Origin: an uncultured Pelagimonas sp.
GTDB taxonomy: Bacteria > Pseudomonadota > Alphaproteobacteria > Rhodobacterales > Rhodobacteraceae
DNA length: 64,000 bases
NCBI GenBank assembly: GCA_947499735.1
Contig: CANMPP010000005.1
Span: 151,389 to 215,388 of the forward strand
Direction: 5' to 3'
The notes under the pieces are model-generated. The model did not search any database. It worked only from the letters and a program-made list of their open reading frames with translations, and was not told the DNA's origin. This document shows positions 18,159-27,090 of this stretch, piece by piece. The translations under genes were made by a program, and so were the position numbers. Numbering within the stretch: the stretch's first letter is position 1; each line of letters opens with the position of its first letter.

Positions 18159-18775
18159 CAGTCAAAGCTGTGATTTTCGATGTCGGCAACGTGCTGTTGG
18201 AATGGAAACCAGAAGCGTTCTATGCGCAGAAATATGGTGCTGACCGGGCCAAGGCGTTCTTTGCAGAAACAGATGTCGAAGCGGTCAACTATCGCATCGA
18301 TCAGGGCGCTCCGTTCAAGTCCAGTTTGTATGACTATGCAGACCAAGTGCCTGAATATGCCGCAGAGATTCGGGATTGGCATGACAGTTGGCTACAGATG
18401 GCATCGCCGGAAATTCCCCATTCGGTGCGCCTGTTGCGGGCATTGCAGGCCAAAGGCGCGCCTGTCTTTGCGCTGACCAATTTCGGGATTGAAACATGGG
18501 AAATTGCACGCGGCGTCTTTCCATTTTTGGATGAATTCGATCGGCTTTATCATTCCGGTCATATGAAAGTCGCCAAGCCCAGCCCACGGATTTATGAAAT
18601 GGTCGAGGAAGACTGCGGTCTGTCCGGGGATGAGTTGATCTTTGCGGATGATCGCGAGGAAAACCTTGCTACGGCGGGTGTTTATGGCTGGAAAACACAT
18701 CTCTTTAAAGATCCGGCAGGTTGGGCAGACCGCTTGGTGGCTGAGGGTCTGTTAAAGGCTGAAGAGGCCGTTTAA
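18155..18775 (+). CDS. HAD-superfamily phosphatase (YihX-like)
   Basis: Haloacid-dehalogenase-fold hydrolase of 206 residues. Motif I is FDVGNVLL with nucleophile Asp9, of the D-x-G-N type seen in YihX-like sugar-phosphate phosphatases. Motif II is LTNF, the motif III Lys is in KVAKPSPRIY, and motif IV is FADDREEN. The substrate is not predictable; YihX of E. coli acts on glucose-1-phosphate. It sits in a coupled run with yaiI upstream (ATGA) and a CPBP protease gene that begins at the nucleotide after its stop. Confidence 0.87.
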   Translation: MTVKAVIFDVGNVLLEWKPEAFYAQKYGADRAKAFFAETDVEAVNYRIDQGAPFKSSLYDYADQVPEYAAEIRDWHDSWLQMASPEIPHSVRLLRALQAKGAPVFALTNFGIETWEIARGVFPFLDEFDRLYHSGHMKVAKPSPRIYEMVEEDCGLSGDELIFADDREENLATAGVYGWKTHLFKDPAGWADRLVAEGLLKAEEAV

Positions 18776-19684
18776 GTGTCCCGTTTCACGCCAGACTACA
18801 GCGCGTTTCGTTTGATGACCGAACCCGCTAAAGCCAGCGCGCAGCTGTGGCGGCTGGGTTTGGGCGTGATATGCATCATTTTTACCTTTTTTGTGATGCG
18901 CTCTGGTTTGAACGTCGTGCTGTTTCAGGTGGTCACGCAAGACGAAGGGGCGGTGCGTCTGGCCGAAGCGATATACACCGGCGCAACCCCGCTTGGTGCC
19001 TTGATTGCGCTGGGCTCGATCAGTGTTTTTGCACTGGCCGCTTATCTGGCCGTGGAAACCGTGCATGCGCGATCTGGGTTAACCCTTTTGGGGCCCATTC
19101 CTTTGGCCAAACGACAGGTGCAGCAGGTGTTGCCGGGACTGGCGGCTTTGTCGCTTATCGTGATTGCCTTGGCATATCTTGCCCAAACGGACCCCATATT
19201 GCCTGGCCTGCCGCTACCGCGTTGGTTGGCGTTTTTGCCACTGACCATCACGGTGGTTTTGCTGCAAACCGCCAGCGAAGAATTTTTGTTTCGCGGGTAT
19301 TTGCAATCTCAATTGGGCGCGATGACATCCAATCCCTTGGTTTGGATGGTTGTGCCGTCCGTGATTTTCGCCCTGCTTCATTGGTCACCGGCAACTTATG
19401 GAGATCAGGCGTTATGGCCAGTCATCTTTGCAGCGGTTTTTGGGATGCTGGCGGCTGATCTAACGGCGCGATCTGGTACATTGGGTCCGGCAATCGCGCT
19501 GCACTTTATCAATAATTTTGGTGTGATTGCTGTCATGGCGCCCATGAATGATTTTTCTGGTCTGGCCTTGGTGCAATTTCCATTCACGGCATCCGACGCT
19601 GCGGCCATGCAAGCGCTGTTTCCCATGGATTTGGTGACGCTTTTTGCATTCTGGTTGGCCTGTCGGGTTGCTTTACAGCGCTAG
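18776..19684 (+). CDS. CPBP-family intramembrane metalloprotease
   Basis: Inner-membrane protein of 302 residues with about eight hydrophobic segments. The CPBP (CAAX protease/bacteriocin-processing) signature is present: EEFLFRG with Glu168, Glu169 and Arg173, then FALLHW and a distal HFINN. Such proteins cleave in the membrane or serve as bacteriocin immunity factors; here the substrate is unknown. The start is a GTG directly abutting the TAA of the HAD gene (TAAGTG). That implies translational coupling, so it belongs to the fghA-yaiI-HAD run. Confidence 0.86.
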   Translation: MSRFTPDYSAFRLMTEPAKASAQLWRLGLGVICIIFTFFVMRSGLNVVLFQVVTQDEGAVRLAEAIYTGATPLGALIALGSISVFALAAYLAVETVHARSGLTLLGPIPLAKRQVQQVLPGLAALSLIVIALAYLAQTDPILPGLPLPRWLAFLPLTITVVLLQTASEEFLFRGYLQSQLGAMTSNPLVWMVVPSVIFALLHWSPATYGDQALWPVIFAAVFGMLAADLTARSGTLGPAIALHFINNFGVIAVMAPMNDFSGLALVQFPFTASDAAAMQALFPMDLVTLFAFWLACRVALQR

Positions 19685-19746
19685 TACGATTGCAATTCCC
19701 GTGTTCGCGCACTAGATGGTCACAAGTTAACAGGATACCCGGACAC

Positions 19747-20643
19747 ATGAACTGGATCAGCAATTACGTTCGCCCACGGATCAACTCGATTTTTTCGCGC
19801 CGCGAGGTGCCTGACAATTTGTGGACCAAATGTACCAGCTGCGGCAGCATGCTGTTCCACCGCGAGCTGTCCGAAGCGCTGAATGTCTGCACGAATTGCG
19901 GACATCACATGAATATCTCACCACGTGACCGGTTTTTGTCGCTGTTTGACAATGGCGTCTTTAATGAGATCGAAGTGCCTGAACCCGTGTCGGACCCGCT
20001 GCAATTCCGGGATTCCAAAAGATATCCGGATCGTTTGAAAGCGGCGCAGAAATCCACAGGCGAACGTGATGCAATGCTGGTTGCGACCGGTGAAATGGGG
20101 CGCACACCTGTTGTCGCCGTCGCGCAGGATTTCTCCTTTATGGGCGGATCCATGGGCATGTATGTCGGAAACGCCATTATCGCAGGCGCACAAGAAGCTG
20201 TGCGTTTGGGTCGTCCGTTGGTTTTGTTTTCTGCGGCGGGTGGCGCGCGTATGCAAGAGGGCATTCTTAGCCTGATGCAAATGCCGCGCTCGACTGTGGC
20301 GGTTCAAATGCTGAAAGAAGCAGGTCTGCCCTATATCGTTGTGCTGACACACCCAACAACCGGGGGCGTGACCGCGTCCTATGCTATGTTGGGAGACGTT
20401 CATATCTCCGAACCGAATGCGCTGATTTGTTTTGCAGGTCCTCGTGTCATCGAACAAACAATTCGCGAAAAGCTGCCAGAGGGCTTTCAGCGGGCTGAAT
20501 ATTTGTTAGATCACGGTATGTTGGATCGCGTGGTAGATCGTCGTGAGATGAAGGACGAATTGGTGTCTATCATTCGGATGATGATGGGCATGTCGCCCCC
20601 TGTAAAAGGGGATCTGCCTTCGCCAAACGACGAGTCTAAATAG
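19747..20643 (+). CDS. accD: Acetyl-CoA carboxylase carboxyltransferase subunit beta
   Basis: AccD, 298 residues, forms with AccA the carboxyltransferase that makes malonyl-CoA for fatty acid synthesis. The zinc ribbon has Cys29, Cys32, Cys48 and Cys51 (WTKCTSCG ... VCTNCG). The crotonase-like core shows [18 protein letters not shown] and [10 protein letters not shown]. The ATG at 19747 matches the usual N-terminus [10 protein letters not shown]; an upstream in-frame start at 19690 would add 19 unrelated residues. folC follows 23 nt later, the standard accD-folC pair. Confidence 0.96.
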   Translation: MNWISNYVRPRINSIFSRREVPDNLWTKCTSCGSMLFHRELSEALNVCTNCGHHMNISPRDRFLSLFDNGVFNEIEVPEPVSDPLQFRDSKRYPDRLKAAQKSTGERDAMLVATGEMGRTPVVAVAQDFSFMGGSMGMYVGNAIIAGAQEAVRLGRPLVLFSAAGGARMQEGILSLMQMPRSTVAVQMLKEAGLPYIVVLTHPTTGGVTASYAMLGDVHISEPNALICFAGPRVIEQTIREKLPEGFQRAEYLLDHGMLDRVVDRREMKDELVSIIRMMMGMSPPVKGDLPSPNDESK

Positions 20644-20666
20644 GGCGTGTCCCTTTTCAAGATAGG

Positions 20667-21992
20667 ATGACGCTTTTGACAGAGGCTTCGCCTGCGCCAA
20701 GCGCAGAGGCACATACCCAAATCCAAGGATCTGATGCCCTCTTGGCGCAAATGATCGATCTGCATCCCAAAGCCATGGATTTGGCTTTGGACCGGATGTG
20801 GCCGCTGTTGGAAAAGCTGGGTCAGCCCCACCAAAACCTGCCGCCTGTTATCCACGTTGCTGGAACGAATGGCAAAGGATCAACCCAAGCCATGATCCGG
20901 GCGGGTTTAGAGCAGGCAGGCAAAGCGGTACATGCGTATACGTCACCGCATTTGGTACGCTTTCACGAGCGGATCAGGTTGGCAGGTGATTTGATCAGTG
21001 AGGCGGCGCTTGTCGAGACGTTACAAGACACGCTGACGGCCAATGATGGCAATCCCATCACCTTCTTTGAAATCACGACTTGTGCTGCGATGGCGGCGTT
21101 CATGCGCACGCCTGCGGATTATACGTTGCTCGAGGTCGGTTTGGGTGGTCGTTTTGATACGACCAACATTATTTCTGGATCGGAAATTTGCGTCATCACC
21201 CCGATTTCTATGGATCACCAACAGTTCCTTGGCGACACTCTTGCCAAGATCGCGTGGTCCAAGGCAGGCATCATTAAAAAAGATACGCCTTGCGTTGTGA
21301 CCCGTCAGCCGGATGAGGTCATGGAGGTGATTGAAACAGAGGCCGCGCTGCGTGATGCGCCGCTTTTGATACAAGGTCGTCAATGGGATGTCTGGGAAGA
21401 ACGTGGACGTCTGGTCTATCAGGACGAAAACGGTTTACTGGATCTGCCAAAACCCCGCCTTTTGGGCGCGCATCAGTTTACCAATGCCGGTGCGGCGATT
21501 GCTGTATTGCGCCATCTGGGCTTTGATGAAGCCGCCTGTGAAGCAGCCGTAACAAATGTGGAATGGCAGGCGCGTATGCAGCGTCTGAAAACCGGTCCTT
21601 TGGTCGATATGACACAGGGCCAGGCCGAACTATGGTTGGATGGTGGTCATAATGAAGCAGCCGGTCGCGCAATCGCCGATCTGTTGGCTGGCTTGCCAAA
21701 ATGTCCGACCTATTTGATCTGCGGCATGCTGCAAACAAAAGATGTGCGTGGCTATTTGGAACCGCTGGTGCAAATGGTCGATGGTCTGTCTGCCGTATCC
21801 ATTCCCGGGGAAACCGCAACTTTGCCTGCCGAGGATACGGCCGAGGCTGCAAATGCGGTTGGCATGCAATCTGTTGTATCTGACTCGCCAGAGGCCGCTT
21901 TGGCCGCGATTTTGCAAAAAGAACCCAATGCGCGGGTTTTGATTTGTGGGTCACTGTACTTGGCAGGCGTGATTTTGTCGCAAAACGCCTAA
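20667..21992 (+). CDS. folC: Bifunctional dihydrofolate/folylpolyglutamate synthase
   Basis: Mur-ligase-fold enzyme of up to 441 residues that adds glutamate to dihydropteroate and then extends the polyglutamate tail of folates. The P-loop reads HVAGTNGKGST, followed by HAYTSPHLVRFHERI, the MDH motif and LWLDGGHNEAAG in the C-terminal domain. The start is uncertain by three codons. The ATG at 20667 stands only a few bases after AGG, whereas the in-frame TTG at 20676 has AGGA 8 nt upstream. It forms an operon with accD and ends well before a clear terminator. Confidence 0.95.
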   Translation: MTLLTEASPAPSAEAHTQIQGSDALLAQMIDLHPKAMDLALDRMWPLLEKLGQPHQNLPPVIHVAGTNGKGSTQAMIRAGLEQAGKAVHAYTSPHLVRFHERIRLAGDLISEAALVETLQDTLTANDGNPITFFEITTCAAMAAFMRTPADYTLLEVGLGGRFDTTNIISGSEICVITPISMDHQQFLGDTLAKIAWSKAGIIKKDTPCVVTRQPDEVMEVIETEAALRDAPLLIQGRQWDVWEERGRLVYQDENGLLDLPKPRLLGAHQFTNAGAAIAVLRHLGFDEAACEAAVTNVEWQARMQRLKTGPLVDMTQGQAELWLDGGHNEAAGRAIADLLAGLPKCPTYLICGMLQTKDVRGYLEPLVQMVDGLSAVSIPGETATLPAEDTAEAANAVGMQSVVSDSPEAALAAILQKEPNARVLICGSLYLAGVILSQNA

Positions 21993-22262
21993 CACGCCGG
22001 GTCATTTCATGGCGTGAGACCGTCAATATCTAGCTATGGGCAAAAAAATGACCCGCTATGAGTGGGACGCAACACTAAATGTTGACGAAACTCGATGCTT
22101 GCCGCTATGATTCGCTTAAGCGGTCAAAAAACAAATCAAACATGGCCGATATTCAGGGGACAGATAAAGATTTGCTGTGGCGGTATGGCGATCGAATTTC
22201 GTAAATTCACTGTTTTCTGATGCCTAAGAATGTTCGCAGGCAAACTGAACGAGCAGAATTTT
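21993..22262. other. Non-coding stretch between folC and the terminator
   Basis: About 270 nt without a supported gene. Two micro-frames, 22036-22110 (24 codons) and 22142-22204 (20 codons), have start codons but no ribosome site. There is a weak inverted repeat, CCGCT/AGCGG, near 22102-22125. I see nothing else recognisable. Confidence 0.5.
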
Positions 22263-22299
22263 AAAGGGCCCTGTTTTCATCAGGGCCCTTTGCTTTTTT
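22263..22299. terminator. Strong terminator between folC and zapE
   Basis: Perfect 11-bp stem AAAGGGCCCTG / CAGGGCCCTTT around a 7-nt loop, followed by GCTTTTTTA on the plus strand. The left arm starts after TTTTA, so the minus-strand reading also has a modest U-run for zapE. It serves accD-folC and possibly zapE. Confidence 0.85.
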
Positions 22300-23407
22300 A
22301 GAGATCCTTCATGCCCCAGGATGCTGATTGCATTTCCCGCAATCGGCTTGCGGTGCGTTCAAATTCAAAACTGCCCCGGCCTTCTAGGTATAGCATTTCT
22401 GGCTCATCCGCGGCGGAAACGATCAGTTTTGTTCCCGATTCATAAAGCGCGTCGATCAGCGTGACGAAGCGTTTGGCTTCGTTAAAATTGTTGCGTGACA
22501 GGTTGGGAATGTCTTCCAGAACCAACAGGAGCAGATGATCCGCCAGTGCCAGATAATCCGCAGGCCCCAACATCGCACCACACAAGTCGTAGAATGTGCA
22601 CCGCGCCATGCCATTGTGATAGCGCGGCAGGGTCAGAACCCGCCCCTTCACATGTAGATCAAAACTGGCGTCATCCCCTTTGGCCAGATCTGACCAAAGC
22701 GCATTGATTTGTTGCGTTGCCTCAGGCCCAGCAGGGGCGAAATAGACCTGTTGGCCTTCCAGACGTCCCTGACGGTGATCCGTGTCAGATGTCATTTCAA
22801 CGACATCCATTCTATCCTGAATAAGATCGATAAAGGGCAGAAATAATTGACGGTTCAACCCGTCTTTATACAGATCCTTGGGCACACGATTTGACGTGGT
22901 CACTACGACGCAGCCGACCTCAAAGAGTTTGTCAAACAACTGCCCGACAACCATAGCATCGGCGATATCGGTGATCTGCATTTCGTCAAACGCAAACACC
23001 TTCGACTCTGCGGCAACATCTTCGGCGATCTTGATCAGCGGTTCGGTTACATTATCTGCGCGCAGCTTATGTAGTTTGGTCTGCACTTCTTGCATGAAAG
23101 CATGAAAATGCACCCGTTTTGCCGGCACATTCAGCTGTTCAACGAACAAATCCATAAGCATGGATTTGCCGCGCCCCACACCACCCCAAAGGTATAACCC
23201 TTTGGGTGCGTCCTGAACCACGGCTTTGCGAAACCATCCGCGTTTTGGTTGGGGTGCTGGATTCGCCAATGCTGCCCGAATTCGTTCAAAATGCGGTAGC
23301 ATCTCCATTTGAACAGGATCGCTTTTCAGGACCCCTTCGGACACTTTTTCATGGTAGGCATCGATCAAATTGGGCATCTGTGTTCGCTTTGCCGTGCTGT
23401 TCGTCAT
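22298..23407 (-). CDS. zapE: ZapE/AFG1-family ATPase
   Basis: AAA-like P-loop ATPase of 369 residues. ZapE associates with the divisome in E. coli, and the AFG1 relatives act in mitochondrial protein quality control. Walker A is GGVGRGKS at residues 75-82, Walker B FAFDEMQ, then VTTSNRVP and the family-typical LPFIDLI. The ATG at 23407 has AGGA 6 nt upstream and is preferred to longer (23533) and shorter (23377) readings. It is a single gene between the terminator and a divergent MFS gene. Confidence 0.9.
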   Translation of the reverse strand: MTNSTAKRTQMPNLIDAYHEKVSEGVLKSDPVQMEMLPHFERIRAALANPAPQPKRGWFRKAVVQDAPKGLYLWGGVGRGKSMLMDLFVEQLNVPAKRVHFHAFMQEVQTKLHKLRADNVTEPLIKIAEDVAAESKVFAFDEMQITDIADAMVVGQLFDKLFEVGCVVVTTSNRVPKDLYKDGLNRQLFLPFIDLIQDRMDVVEMTSDTDHRQGRLEGQQVYFAPAGPEATQQINALWSDLAKGDDASFDLHVKGRVLTLPRYHNGMARCTFYDLCGAMLGPADYLALADHLLLLVLEDIPNLSRNNFNEAKRFVTLIDALYESGTKLIVSAADEPEMLYLEGRGSFEFERTASRLREMQSASWGMKDL

Positions 23408-23566
23408 TCCGGGTCCTATGCCCGTCTTAACGCCCCTAGCATACAGTTTTGGCAGAGGGTAGAGGGCGCGCGGATCCGGGCGATACCGTTTTGATACAAT
23501 GCAAAGATTGACCGCATTATGGTCCAGCGTCATGGTGAAATACCTTAGATCAGGAAAGGTCCTATC

Positions 23567-24805
23567 ATGTCGCGTCCAGCACCACTATTTACGCCAGTTT
23601 TGTTGACCGGGTGCATGATTATCCTTGTCTCTTTTGCGATCCGCGCCAGTTTTGGGGTGTTTCAAATTCCAATTGCAGATGAATTTGGGTGGCCACGGGC
23701 CGAGTTCAGTCTGGCGATTGCGATCCAAAACCTGGCTTGGGGTATTGGCCAACCGATCTTTGCGGCGATGGCTGAAAAGATCGGGGATCGTAAGGCGATC
23801 ATTCTTGGGTCTTTGACCTATGCGCTGGGTTTGGTTCTGTCGTCGCAGGCGTCTACGCCGCTGGTGATGCAGGGCTATGAAGTATTGGTCGGATTCGGGA
23901 TCGCGGGTACAGGTTTTGGTGTCATTTTGGCGGTGGTTGGGCGTGCGTCCAGCGATGCAAACAGATCGATGTCTTTGGCGATTGCGACGGCCGCGGGCAG
24001 TGCAGGTCAGGTGATTGGTGCCCCATTGGCTGAATATTTGCTGTCCCAGATGAATTGGTCTTGGGTCTTTATTGTTTTTGCCGTGATGTGCGTGTCCTTA
24101 TTGGCATTGCTGCCGTTCATGCGCGCGCCAGACGCGGCCAGCAAAGAAGAACTGCAGGAAAGTATGGGAGAAATCCTAAAGCGTGCGGCAACGGATCCGT
24201 CTTATATTCTGATCTTTCTGGGCTTCTTCAGCTGCGGATATCAATTGGCCTTTATCACAGCCCATTTTCCCGCATTGGTGACTGAGGCCTGTGGCCCGAT
24301 CTTGGCAGGCAGTGTGTTGCATAATCTGGGGATCACGACGACCTCTGCCCTGGGGGCGGTTGCGATCGCGCTGATTGGTTTGGCCAATATTGTCGGAACG
24401 CTGACCGCGGGTTGGTTGGGCAACCATTTCCCCAAAAAATACCTGTTGGCGATCATTTACATGCTGCGGACCATTGCGGCAGCCAGCTTTATCATCCTGC
24501 CGATCACGCCGACATCTGTGTTGGTCTTCTCGGTTGTTATGGGCGCGCTTTGGCTGGCGACCGTGCCGCTAACTTCGGGCCTTGTCGCGCATCTGTTTGG
24601 GCTGCGTTACATGGGCACGCTATATGGCTTTGTGTTCCTGTCCCATCAGATCGGTGGGTTCTTGGGTGTTTGGTTGGGCGGACGTCTGTACGACATCTAC
24701 GGCAATTACACGATGGTGTGGTGGATTGGCGTCGGGGTTGGTGCCTTTAGCGCGATTGTTCACCTGCCGGTGCGTGAGGAAAAACGCCTGCCCGCCGCGG
24801 CCTAA
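23567..24805 (+). CDS. MFS transporter
   Basis: Major-facilitator-superfamily permease of 412 residues with twelve predicted membrane segments. The loop 2-3 motif is seen as EKIGDRKAIILG, and MFS-typical GLYGF-like helices appear late (RYMGTLYGFVFLSHQIGGFLG, cited in part). It resembles the oxalate/formate antiporter-like and monocarboxylate branches by its N-terminal FGVFQIPIADEFGW pattern, but the substrate is not assigned. AGGAAAGG precedes the ATG. Its stop overlaps the convergent GNAT gene by 4 nt. Confidence 0.88.
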   Translation: MSRPAPLFTPVLLTGCMIILVSFAIRASFGVFQIPIADEFGWPRAEFSLAIAIQNLAWGIGQPIFAAMAEKIGDRKAIILGSLTYALGLVLSSQASTPLVMQGYEVLVGFGIAGTGFGVILAVVGRASSDANRSMSLAIATAAGSAGQVIGAPLAEYLLSQMNWSWVFIVFAVMCVSLLALLPFMRAPDAASKEELQESMGEILKRAATDPSYILIFLGFFSCGYQLAFITAHFPALVTEACGPILAGSVLHNLGITTTSALGAVAIALIGLANIVGTLTAGWLGNHFPKKYLLAIIYMLRTIAAASFIILPITPTSVLVFSVVMGALWLATVPLTSGLVAHLFGLRYMGTLYGFVFLSHQIGGFLGVWLGGRLYDIYGNYTMVWWIGVGVGAFSAIVHLPVREEKRLPAAA

Positions 24806-25284
24806 AGCCGCTTTAACATGACCAAAGTGTCTACATAGCCCTGTGCCGGATGGAGAAACGCCTCTGGCACACGACCGACCTGTTCAAACCCTGCGCGTTT
24901 CCATGTGTCGACGGCACGGGTGTTGGTTGCGACAACTGAATTGTACATCATGGCGCGAAACCCTGCTGTTTTCGCAGATATCAGGGAATGGTCCAACATC
25001 TGCCGCGCCACACCTTTGCCGCGCGACGCCGCATCCGTGATATAGCCGCAATTGCATATATGACGACCGCCTCCACCAAAGTTGCGCACCAGATAATATG
25101 TGCCCAGCAGTTGGCCCGCGTCGTCAACAACAAAAACCTGTTTGTCGGGATGCATCCAATAGGCCAGCGTCGCGTCGCGATCCATATCGCGATCAATGGC
25201 ATAGGTTTCCCCTGCTTTGAACACGGGATCGATCATTGAAAAAATGGCATCGCGATCTTGGTTTTGTGCTGTGCGAATAATCAT
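24802..25284 (-). CDS. GNAT-family N-acetyltransferase
   Basis: Acetyl-CoA-dependent acetyltransferase of 160 residues. The acetyl-CoA-binding motif A is DAASRGKGVARQML around residue 90, preceded by a beta-strand with CNCGYITD and followed by NTRAVDTWKRAGFE. The acceptor is unknown. GAAGG stands before the ATG at 25284. It is convergent with the MFS gene, with a 4-nt overlap of the 3' ends, and divergent from the glycosyltransferase gene. Confidence 0.87.
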   Translation of the reverse strand: MIIRTAQNQDRDAIFSMIDPVFKAGETYAIDRDMDRDATLAYWMHPDKQVFVVDDAGQLLGTYYLVRNFGGGGRHICNCGYITDAASRGKGVARQMLDHSLISAKTAGFRAMMYNSVVATNTRAVDTWKRAGFEQVGRVPEAFLHPAQGYVDTLVMLKRL

Positions 25285-25337
25285 ATCGGGCCTTCATATG
25301 CCGGTTTGAGCGGTGTTTCGGAAAAGGGCTGTGCTCT

Positions 25338-25349
25338 TGTTCTAGAACA
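25338..25349. promoter_or_regulatory. Perfect 12-bp palindrome TGTTCTAGAACA
   Basis: This palindrome lies in the 217-nt divergent region between the GNAT gene and the glycosyltransferase gene, a reasonable operator position. It is not the alphaproteobacterial LexA box, because no second GTTC follows at the required 7-nt spacing. The binding protein is unknown. Confidence 0.35.
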
Positions 25350-25501
25350 GGGTAACGTTCCTATTAAGGTATTTGGGGGTGGAGGTATCTTCTGGCAACT
25401 ATGTGCGTCGGCTTATTTTTTCGCCGCTTGTTTGTCGTTTCGATCACAACACCCTTGATCGCATTTTGTAACCAATAACACAGCATGTCTGAGACCACGT
25501 C

Positions 25502-26389
25502 ATGAAGATTGCATGTATAACAGTTTCCCGAAAAGAGAGCATTTTTTCCAAGATGTGGGTCGCCCATCATGGGGCCATGTTTGGGCATGAAAATCTCTAT
25601 CTGAATATTCACGGTCGCGATGGTTTGCCCCAAGAACTGCCGTTGGGGGTCAATCTGATCATCCATGATCGATCAGAAAAAGCAGACCGGAATGAAAAGA
25701 ACAAATGGGGTCGCATTACCCAGTCTCAACTGGCGGCGCGTTTGTTGGAAAACGGGTATGACTGGGTTGTTCGTCTCGATATTGATGAATTCCTCGTTCT
25801 TGATCCTAGTGAAGAACGGACTTTGCCCGAGGTCATCCAATCCTATGGTCGGCGCAAAGTGATCCATGCCACCGGGATCGATATGATCCATCGCTTGGGT
25901 GAAGAAGAGGAATTGAGCCCGGGTGAAATGGTATTGTCACGCCACAAGCACGGGGTCATTTCACGGGCATATTCCAAACCTTGTCTGGTATCCCAAGCCC
26001 CCAGATGGCGCAGCGGGTGTCACCGCGTTGCGGGCACCAAAAACCATGTGATCAGTCCCGAGGTTTTTCTGTTCCATCTTGCGCTGTCTGATTGGGGTAT
26101 TTTCCAGAAACGCGTTGGGGAAACCTATGGTGATGCGCGAGAGGCGCAAAAAGCCTTGCTAGAAAAGCGCGAAACGACTTTGCGGGACTCTGCCCAGATT
26201 GCGCCGATGGATTTCGGTCAGGCTCAGACGCGGGCGATTAATGAAATGGCACCGCAGGTTGAAGCGTTCCTAAACGAGGACCGCACCCGCTTTATTAGTG
26301 ACCCGACTTATTCGGACGGGTATTATACGGTTATTCCGGATCGGTTTGCGGATCAGATCCAATTTGTCGATATCAATCGCGATACCTAA
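25502..26389 (+). CDS. Glycosyltransferase family 2-like protein (DUF23/GT92-type)
   Basis: Protein of 295 residues with a GT-A-type nucleotide-sugar-binding region. KIACITVSRKES at the start is followed by WVVRLDIDEFLVL, in which Asp93-Ile-Asp95 is the metal-binding DxD-like motif, and then a histidine-rich acceptor region. It has no membrane segment. Such proteins usually modify surface polysaccharide in the cytoplasm or at the membrane. The ribosome site before the ATG is weak. A methyltransferase-like gene follows 43 nt later on the same strand, so the two may modify the same glycan. Confidence 0.75.
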   Translation: MKIACITVSRKESIFSKMWVAHHGAMFGHENLYLNIHGRDGLPQELPLGVNLIIHDRSEKADRNEKNKWGRITQSQLAARLLENGYDWVVRLDIDEFLVLDPSEERTLPEVIQSYGRRKVIHATGIDMIHRLGEEEELSPGEMVLSRHKHGVISRAYSKPCLVSQAPRWRSGCHRVAGTKNHVISPEVFLFHLALSDWGIFQKRVGETYGDAREAQKALLEKRETTLRDSAQIAPMDFGQAQTRAINEMAPQVEAFLNEDRTRFISDPTYSDGYYTVIPDRFADQIQFVDINRDT

Positions 26390-26432
26390 TATCGATACAA
26401 GTCATTCAGTAACAAAGTACGGGGTTCAGGTT

Positions 26433-27074
26433 ATGGCTGAAGTTCAAGAATTGGAAAGAAACGATACCGACCTTTCGGCGATGCGCACGACTGTTCATGA
26501 CGTTGAAATCAGCATGCCGCATGATGAAGCGCATTTGCTTGCGAAGCATTATGCCAAGCGCAAGAATATTTTGGAATTTGGCAGTGGCGGTTCGACTGAA
26601 CTGGCGTTGAAACTGGGTGCCGAGCGCGTGGTTTCTGTGGAAAGCGACAAAGCTTGGGCTGATAACCTGCGGGATCGCCTGTCCAAGACCTATGACCCTG
26701 ATCGTTTCTCGATTCACTACGAGGATATTGGGCCGACCGTGAAATGGGGGCGTCCACGTGATGCGAAGGCGTTCCGCAAATTTCCAAACTACCCTTTGGC
26801 TGTTTGGGATACATTTGATGGCTGGAAACCTGATGTCATCCTGATCGATGGTCGGTTTCGGGTCGGATGCCTGTATGGCGCTTTGTTGAATATCACACGT
26901 AAAACCACGATCCTTTTCGACGATTATGAAAATCGCAGCAAATACCATTGCATCGAAAAATATGTGGGCAAGCCGGAAATTGTTGGTCGTATGGCGGTGA
27001 TCGATGGGCGGGCGCTAAAGTTCAAAAAGGAATTTTTGACCGAGTTCGCCAGATATTTCGTCAATCCAAACTGA
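26433..27074 (+). CDS. SAM-dependent methyltransferase-like protein
   Basis: A 213-residue Rossmann-fold protein. Motif I is ILEFGSGGSTE at residues 46-56, with an acidic strand end VVSVESD and later DVILIDGRFRVGCLY and TILFDDYENR. This matches small class I methyltransferase-like proteins found beside glycosyltransferases in Rhodobacterales. The ATG at 26433 follows a CAGG motif; a longer reading from 26298 overlaps the upstream gene and lacks support. The substrate is unknown; context suggests a surface glycan. Confidence 0.72.
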   Translation: MAEVQELERNDTDLSAMRTTVHDVEISMPHDEAHLLAKHYAKRKNILEFGSGGSTELALKLGAERVVSVESDKAWADNLRDRLSKTYDPDRFSIHYEDIGPTVKWGRPRDAKAFRKFPNYPLAVWDTFDGWKPDVILIDGRFRVGCLYGALLNITRKTTILFDDYENRSKYHCIEKYVGKPEIVGRMAVIDGRALKFKKEFLTEFARYFVNPN

Positions 27075-27090
27075 CGCTTTGGGGCATCCG

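Noticed and set aside
18847..19458. 203-codon plus-strand frame overlapping the CPBP gene
   Set aside because: It lies in a different frame of a gene with a clear CPBP motif and membrane pattern; its own composition is unlike a membrane or soluble protein.
22036..22110. 24-codon frame after folC
   Set aside because: No ribosome site; weak resemblance of its end to a TusA N-terminus is not enough.
22142..22204. 20-codon frame whose peptide (IQGTDKDLLWRYGD) resembles one RTX repeat
   Set aside because: Too short, no ribosome site and no further repeats; chance similarity is likely.
25338..25349. TGTTCTAGAACA as a LexA (SOS) box
   Set aside because: Alphaproteobacterial LexA sites are GTTC-N7-GTTC direct repeats; the second half-site is absent.
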